Shown here: piece after piece, positions 6,931-7,937 of the stretch
How positions within the stretch are numbered: the first letter of the stretch is position 1
Layout: the number at the start of each line of letters is the position of its first letter
Origin: Bacteroidota bacterium
GTDB taxonomy: Bacteria > Bacteroidota > Bacteroidia > Chitinophagales > UBA2359
Direction of reading: 5' to 3'
NCBI GenBank assembly: GCA_020629895.1
Contig: JAHDCM010000156.1
Span: 1 to 7,937 of the forward strand
DNA: 7,937 nucleotides
Made by a program: the position numbers and the translations under genes
Notes under the pieces: model-generated
What the model saw: the letters and a program-made list of their open reading frames with translations, nothing else
The model's database searches: none
Told to the model about the DNA's origin: nothing

Positions 6931-7902
6931 ATGAAAAAAGTAAAATACCACTATAATAAGCAGAGTTTACAGTTTGAAAAAGTAGAAGAGAGCATCACCT
7001 CACAAATTGCTAAGATTTTTTTATTCCTTCTCACTGCACTTTTCTTTGCTGGAGTTTTGTTTGCTTTTGGCTTCAAGTTTCTTGATTCGCCTAAAGAAAA
7101 ACAACTCAAAAGAGAGATTTCGCAGCTACATTTACAAGTAGAAGAGTTTGATGATAAAATCGCTTTTTATGGGAGTGTGTTAGATGGACTCGAAGAACGA
7201 GACGAAAATATTTATCGCACTATTTTTGAAGCAGAACCAATTCCTGAAAGTGTTCGTGAATCGGGTTTCGGTGGTAGTGATCGTTTCGAATCGCTCAATA
7301 ACTTCTCTAATAGTGAGTTGCTCAAAAAAACAGCTAAACGTATCAAAGCATTGAGTAAAAAATTATACGTACAATCGAAATCGTATGATGAAATTACACA
7401 ATTAGCTAAAGATAAAGAGAATATGCTTGCCTCTATTCCTGCAATCCAACCTGTTGCCAATAAAGATTTACGTCGTATGGCTTCGGGCTATGGCATGCGG
7501 GTACATCCTATTTACAAAACGCGTAAAATGCATTGGGGTTGCGACTTTTCGGCTCCTACGGGTACTGACATTTATGCCACAGGAAAAGGAAAAGTAGTCA
7601 AAGTAGTCAAACAACGTAGAGGATATGGAAACCATATCGTCATTGATCATGGATTTAACTATAAAACCTTATATGGACACATGAGTTCCATTAATGTGAA
7701 AGAAGGTGATCAGGTGCGACGAGGAGATATTATCGGTGCTGTTGGAAACACTGGTACTTCTACTGCTCCTCACTTGCATTATGAAGTATTGAAAGATGGC
7801 AAGAAAATAGACCCGATTAATTTCTTTTATAATGACCTTTCTCCTGAAGAATTTGACCAGATGGTAGAAATTTCTTCTCGTCACAATCAAGCATTTGATT
7901 AA
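6931..7902 (+). CDS. Membrane-anchored M23 (LytM-type) peptidoglycan endopeptidase
   Basis: This protein probably cleaves or regulates cleavage of peptidoglycan cross-links from the periplasmic face of the inner membrane. From ATG 6931 it has 323 residues: a short basic cytoplasmic N-terminus (MKKVKYHYNK), one transmembrane helix (about 28-49), a charged coiled-coil-like region (about 55-95), a second helical stretch (about 128-165), and the M23 domain (about 185-298). The zinc and catalytic signature is complete: H201-x3-D205 in HWGCDFSAPTG, YGH with H250, and the HLH pair H281/H283. An in-frame GTG at 6883 would add 16 residues but lies within the promoter, and MKKVKYHYN is the start I expect for this Bacteroidota family. 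As I recall, an M23 gene beside alaS is a common arrangement in Bacteroidota. The complete metal site argues for an active enzyme and not a degenerate EnvC-like activator; its substrate is not shown. Confidence 0.93.
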   Translation: MKKVKYHYNKQSLQFEKVEESITSQIAKIFLFLLTALFFAGVLFAFGFKFLDSPKEKQLKREISQLHLQVEEFDDKIAFYGSVLDGLEERDENIYRTIFEAEPIPESVRESGFGGSDRFESLNNFSNSELLKKTAKRIKALSKKLYVQSKSYDEITQLAKDKENMLASIPAIQPVANKDLRRMASGYGMRVHPIYKTRKMHWGCDFSAPTGTDIYATGKGKVVKVVKQRRGYGNHIVIDHGFNYKTLYGHMSSINVKEGDQVRRGDIIGAVGNTGTSTAPHLHYEVLKDGKKIDPINFFYNDLSPEEFDQMVEISSRHNQAFD

Positions 7903-7937
7903 TTTTTTAATGACCTAACTTTCCAATCAATCACCCA

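Noticed and set aside
1..7937. A novel multi-gene defence, mobile or biosynthetic system.
   Set aside because: All five genes belong to recognisable families with housekeeping or envelope roles, and no recombinase, toxin-antitoxin, phage or unknown-function cluster is present.

Overview
The window reads as an ordinary chromosomal segment of a Bacteroidota bacterium. The evidence is a DUF4369/TlpA-type thiol-disulfide lipoprotein, a DUF5074/YncE-type surface propeller lipoprotein, genes with no recognisable Shine-Dalgarno sequence, and three intergenic matches to the Bacteroidota -7 promoter element TAnnTTTG. The DNA is AT-rich apart from the first ~130 bases. I cannot place it below phylum; the intergenic repeats are loosely reminiscent of Saprospiria or Cytophagia, which is only an impression.

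Layout, left to right. Bases 1-130 hold a more GC-rich repeat-like segment with a perfect 25-bp inverted repeat. A plus-strand gene (161-1219) encodes a lipoprotein with a YncE/DUF5074 beta-propeller, the family that includes the cobalamin-capturing BtuG proteins. It converges on a minus-strand gene (1267-2379) for a DUF4369-TlpA-like lipoprotein, and a bidirectional hairpin terminator lies between them. Next, also on the minus strand, come gatB (2500-3951) and, upstream of it, alaS (4028-6661). The alaS-gatB gap of 76 bp contains an exact 17-nt direct repeat and a 12-bp inverted repeat. On the plus strand, divergent from alaS, is a membrane-anchored M23 (LytM-type) peptidase gene. Its likely start is ATG 6931, not the upstream GTG 6883, because that GTG is the last base triplet region of a well-formed promoter element.

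Functionally, alaS and gatB are translation genes: alanine charging with editing, and the amidotransferase subunit that makes Gln-tRNA and/or Asn-tRNA. They are probably transcribed together from a promoter in the divergent region, and the other arm of that region drives the peptidase gene. The TlpA-like gene has its own -7 element. The -7 elements of alaS, the M23 gene and the TlpA-like gene all lie 43-47 nt from their start codons, which supports all three promoter calls and the M23 start correction. The propeller gene has no such element, so it may be the distal gene of a transcription unit whose head (a btuB-like receptor gene, if the BtuG link is right) lies left of the window.

I found no mobile element, CRISPR array, RNA gene, defence system or other clearly undescribed multi-gene system. 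The points worth a second look are the two intergenic repeat structures, the promoter geometry with the M23 start correction, and the possible B12-binding lipoprotein.
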